NCBI GenBank assembly: GCA_965198905.1
Contig: OZ240678.1
Span: 186,001-250,000 of the forward strand
Length of the DNA stretch: 64,000 nt
Source of the DNA: CAHJWH01 sp965198905
GTDB lineage: Bacteria > Pseudomonadota > Alphaproteobacteria > Caulobacterales > Caulobacteraceae
Direction: 5' to 3'
The notes under the pieces were generated by a model. That model had not been told where the DNA came from, made no database searches, and saw nothing but the letters and a program-made list of their open reading frames with translations. Shown one piece after another: positions 62,862-64,000 of this stretch. Each line of letters starts with the position of its first letter. Position 1 is the stretch's first letter. A program made the translations under genes and the position numbers.

Positions 62862-63887
62862 TTGGCTCTACCAATTAAATCCGACCCGGCGCGAAGGTGG
62901 CGCGCCCGGACGCCAAAGCGTTCGCTGGACCTAGTGGACCTGGCGCTCGCCATCCTCTGCACCGGCGCCGCCCTCCTCGTCGTCTCAGGGGCTTTCGCCC
63001 GGCAGGTCTGGGCCGCCGACGTCTCGAACCTGTTCCGCCCTTATGCACTCGTCGCGACGGCTTTGGTGGCGCTCGTCTGCATCGGGGCGAGACGGCGCGG
63101 CTTTGTCCTGGTCGCCCTGCTGCTGTTGGCGCTGGAGCTGCTGCTGCTGGCCACGCCCAGCCTTCAGGGCGACGCCCACCCGCGCCGCACCCTTGCGGGA
63201 CCGACGCTGCGGGTGATCACCTTCAACTGTCTCGGCACCAACCCCAACAGCCGGTCCGCGGTCGCCTGGATCCGGCGCATGCGGCCCGACGTCCTGGTGC
63301 TGGAGGAGCTGCCCACGGGCTGGGCCGAAGATCTTGCCACGTTAAAGGACATCCTGCCGTACCGCGCCTCCCAGCTTCAGCCGACGCCCGGAGACACCGA
63401 CGTCTTCAGCCGTTCACCCATGACCTCGGCGGACGCCTATCGGCCGGCGCCGGACCTTCGAACGCTGATCCACGCCGTGGTGATGCAGGATGGACGACCG
63501 GTCCAGGTCTTCGGCATCCACCCCAACACCTTGCAGACGCAAGGCGAGTGGACCAACCGCAACAACGCTCTCGAGCTCTCCGCGCAGTGGGTTCGGCAGA
63601 CCCGGGGCCGCGATCCCGTCCTGGTGCTCGGCGACTGGAACACGCCGCCCTGGTCGCCCTACTTCCACGCTTTCCTCAAGATTTCCGGGCTGAAGAGCGT
63701 GGACGGCGTTCTGTGGCCGCCGGTCACCCGGGTCCTGGGGTCTCCCTTCGGGATAAGGGTCGGCTCTCCCATCGACCATGTCGCGGCGAGCGCGGACGTG
63801 GAGGTCGGCGGCTGTGAGACCGGGCCCGACCTCGGGTCGGACCACGTGCCGCAGATCTGCCGGCTCCAGCTAGAGCCTGCGACGTAA
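62862..63887 (+). CDS. Membrane-anchored endonuclease/exonuclease/phosphatase (EEP) family protein
   Basis: 341 residues from TTG 62862 (GTG 62934 is an alternative). Three membrane helices (about 25-45, 55-72, 80-100) precede a C-terminal EEP domain with LRVITFNCLGTNPNS, VLVLEELPTGW (metal Glu), FGIHPNT, VLVLGDWNTPPWS and the closing GSDHVPQ. The helices place the catalytic domain probably on the periplasmic face. Such 3-TM EEP proteins are common and annotated only as hydrolases. Location in a polysaccharide operon suggests a phosphodiesterase or pyrophosphatase acting on lipid-linked sugars, which is inference. Confidence 0.8.
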   Translation: MALPIKSDPARRWRARTPKRSLDLVDLALAILCTGAALLVVSGAFARQVWAADVSNLFRPYALVATALVALVCIGARRRGFVLVALLLLALELLLLATPSLQGDAHPRRTLAGPTLRVITFNCLGTNPNSRSAVAWIRRMRPDVLVLEELPTGWAEDLATLKDILPYRASQLQPTPGDTDVFSRSPMTSADAYRPAPDLRTLIHAVVMQDGRPVQVFGIHPNTLQTQGEWTNRNNALELSAQWVRQTRGRDPVLVLGDWNTPPWSPYFHAFLKISGLKSVDGVLWPPVTRVLGSPFGIRVGSPIDHVAASADVEVGGCETGPDLGSDHVPQICRLQLEPAT

Positions 63888-63948
63888 AACGTGGTCGCTA
63901 GTTGTAGGGCGGACTTCTATCGTGATCCACGGGCAGGGGGGCTGAGCG

Positions 63949-64000
63949 ATGCTGTGCACCACACGGACGCCGCTGAGGGTCAGCCTGTTCGGCGGCGGTA
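63949..64000 (+). CDS. Start of a GHMP sugar kinase (heptose-7-phosphate-kinase-like), cut by window end
   Basis: Only 17 codons are present: MLCTTRTPLRVSLFGGG. The RTPLRVSLFGGG start is the hallmark of HddA-type GHMP kinases (R-x-P-L-R-I-S-x-x-G-G-G-T-D), which phosphorylate D-glycero-D-manno-heptose 7-phosphate at C1. AGGGGGG lies just upstream of the ATG. Other GHMP sugar kinases (for example L-fucose kinase-like) share the start. It pairs in function with the nucleotidyltransferase at 55364-56110. Confidence 0.7.
   Translation, partial: MLCTTRTPLRVSLFGGG

Overview
The window looks like chromosomal DNA of a high-GC alphaproteobacterium of the order Caulobacterales, near Caulobacter or Phenylobacterium. 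The pointers are a TipN-like polarity protein, a four-gene block with the order and overlaps of the Caulobacter holdfast genes hfsEFGH, MotB, an aa3-type cytochrome oxidase operon (ctaC-ctaD-ctaB-ctaG-ctaE-surf1), a DnaG that has lost its zinc ligands, and many GTG/TTG starts with 4-base stop/start overlaps. This is inferred from protein families; no database was searched. I see no tRNA, rRNA, CRISPR array, insertion sequence or prophage.

Layout. 0-7.5 kb: the end of an L,D-transpeptidase, a decayed response-regulator fragment, folD, rpmE (with a structured leader), an MsbA-like exporter, then 1.3 kb of repeats without a credible gene, a small orphan protein and pdeM. 7.5-12.2 kb: rpoD, dnaG and a lipoprotein on the minus strand. 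12.4-27.7 kb: tipN-like gene, dgcA, an OprB-like porin, a repeat-rich lipoprotein, dusB, motB, bpt, a VanZ-like gene, a ModE-like regulator, a 372-residue protein of unknown family and a photolyase. 27.9-33.5 kb: holdfast-type polysaccharide operon (priming transferase, flippase, two GT2 glycosyltransferases, CE4 deacetylase). 34-39.3 kb: FAD amine oxidase, Kup, an LTXXQ-type protein, and an Rrf2 regulator overlapping a creatininase-family hydrolase. 39.4-49 kb: cytochrome c oxidase structural and assembly genes, then thrC and an M16 protease. 49.1-64 kb: a second polysaccharide locus, divergent around about 61.5 kb.

The second polysaccharide locus is the most unusual part. Its minus-strand arm encodes a Wzc-like tyrosine autokinase, a 1010-residue GT4-GT2 protein, a sugar-1-phosphate nucleotidyltransferase, two SDR epimerases/reductases (one like GDP-L-fucose synthase) and a 1431-residue protein made of two GT4-like modules and a TPR-like tail. 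Its plus-strand arm has a GT4 enzyme, a membrane-anchored endonuclease/exonuclease/phosphatase-fold protein and the start of a GHMP sugar kinase. The kinase plus nucleotidyltransferase suggest a GDP-heptose or deoxyheptose-type donor. No polymerase, flippase or Wza-type exporter of this locus lies in the window.

Non-coding DNA holds at least three interspersed repeat families: a ~140-bp mosaic element in four copies, a palindromic element around the core CTTCGACAGGCTCAGGATGA, and a related element around CTTCGAGACG/CTCAGGATGACG. There is also a ~567-bp imperfect inverted repeat. A two-stem structure lies between a plausible promoter and the start of rpmE and may be an autoregulatory L31 leader.
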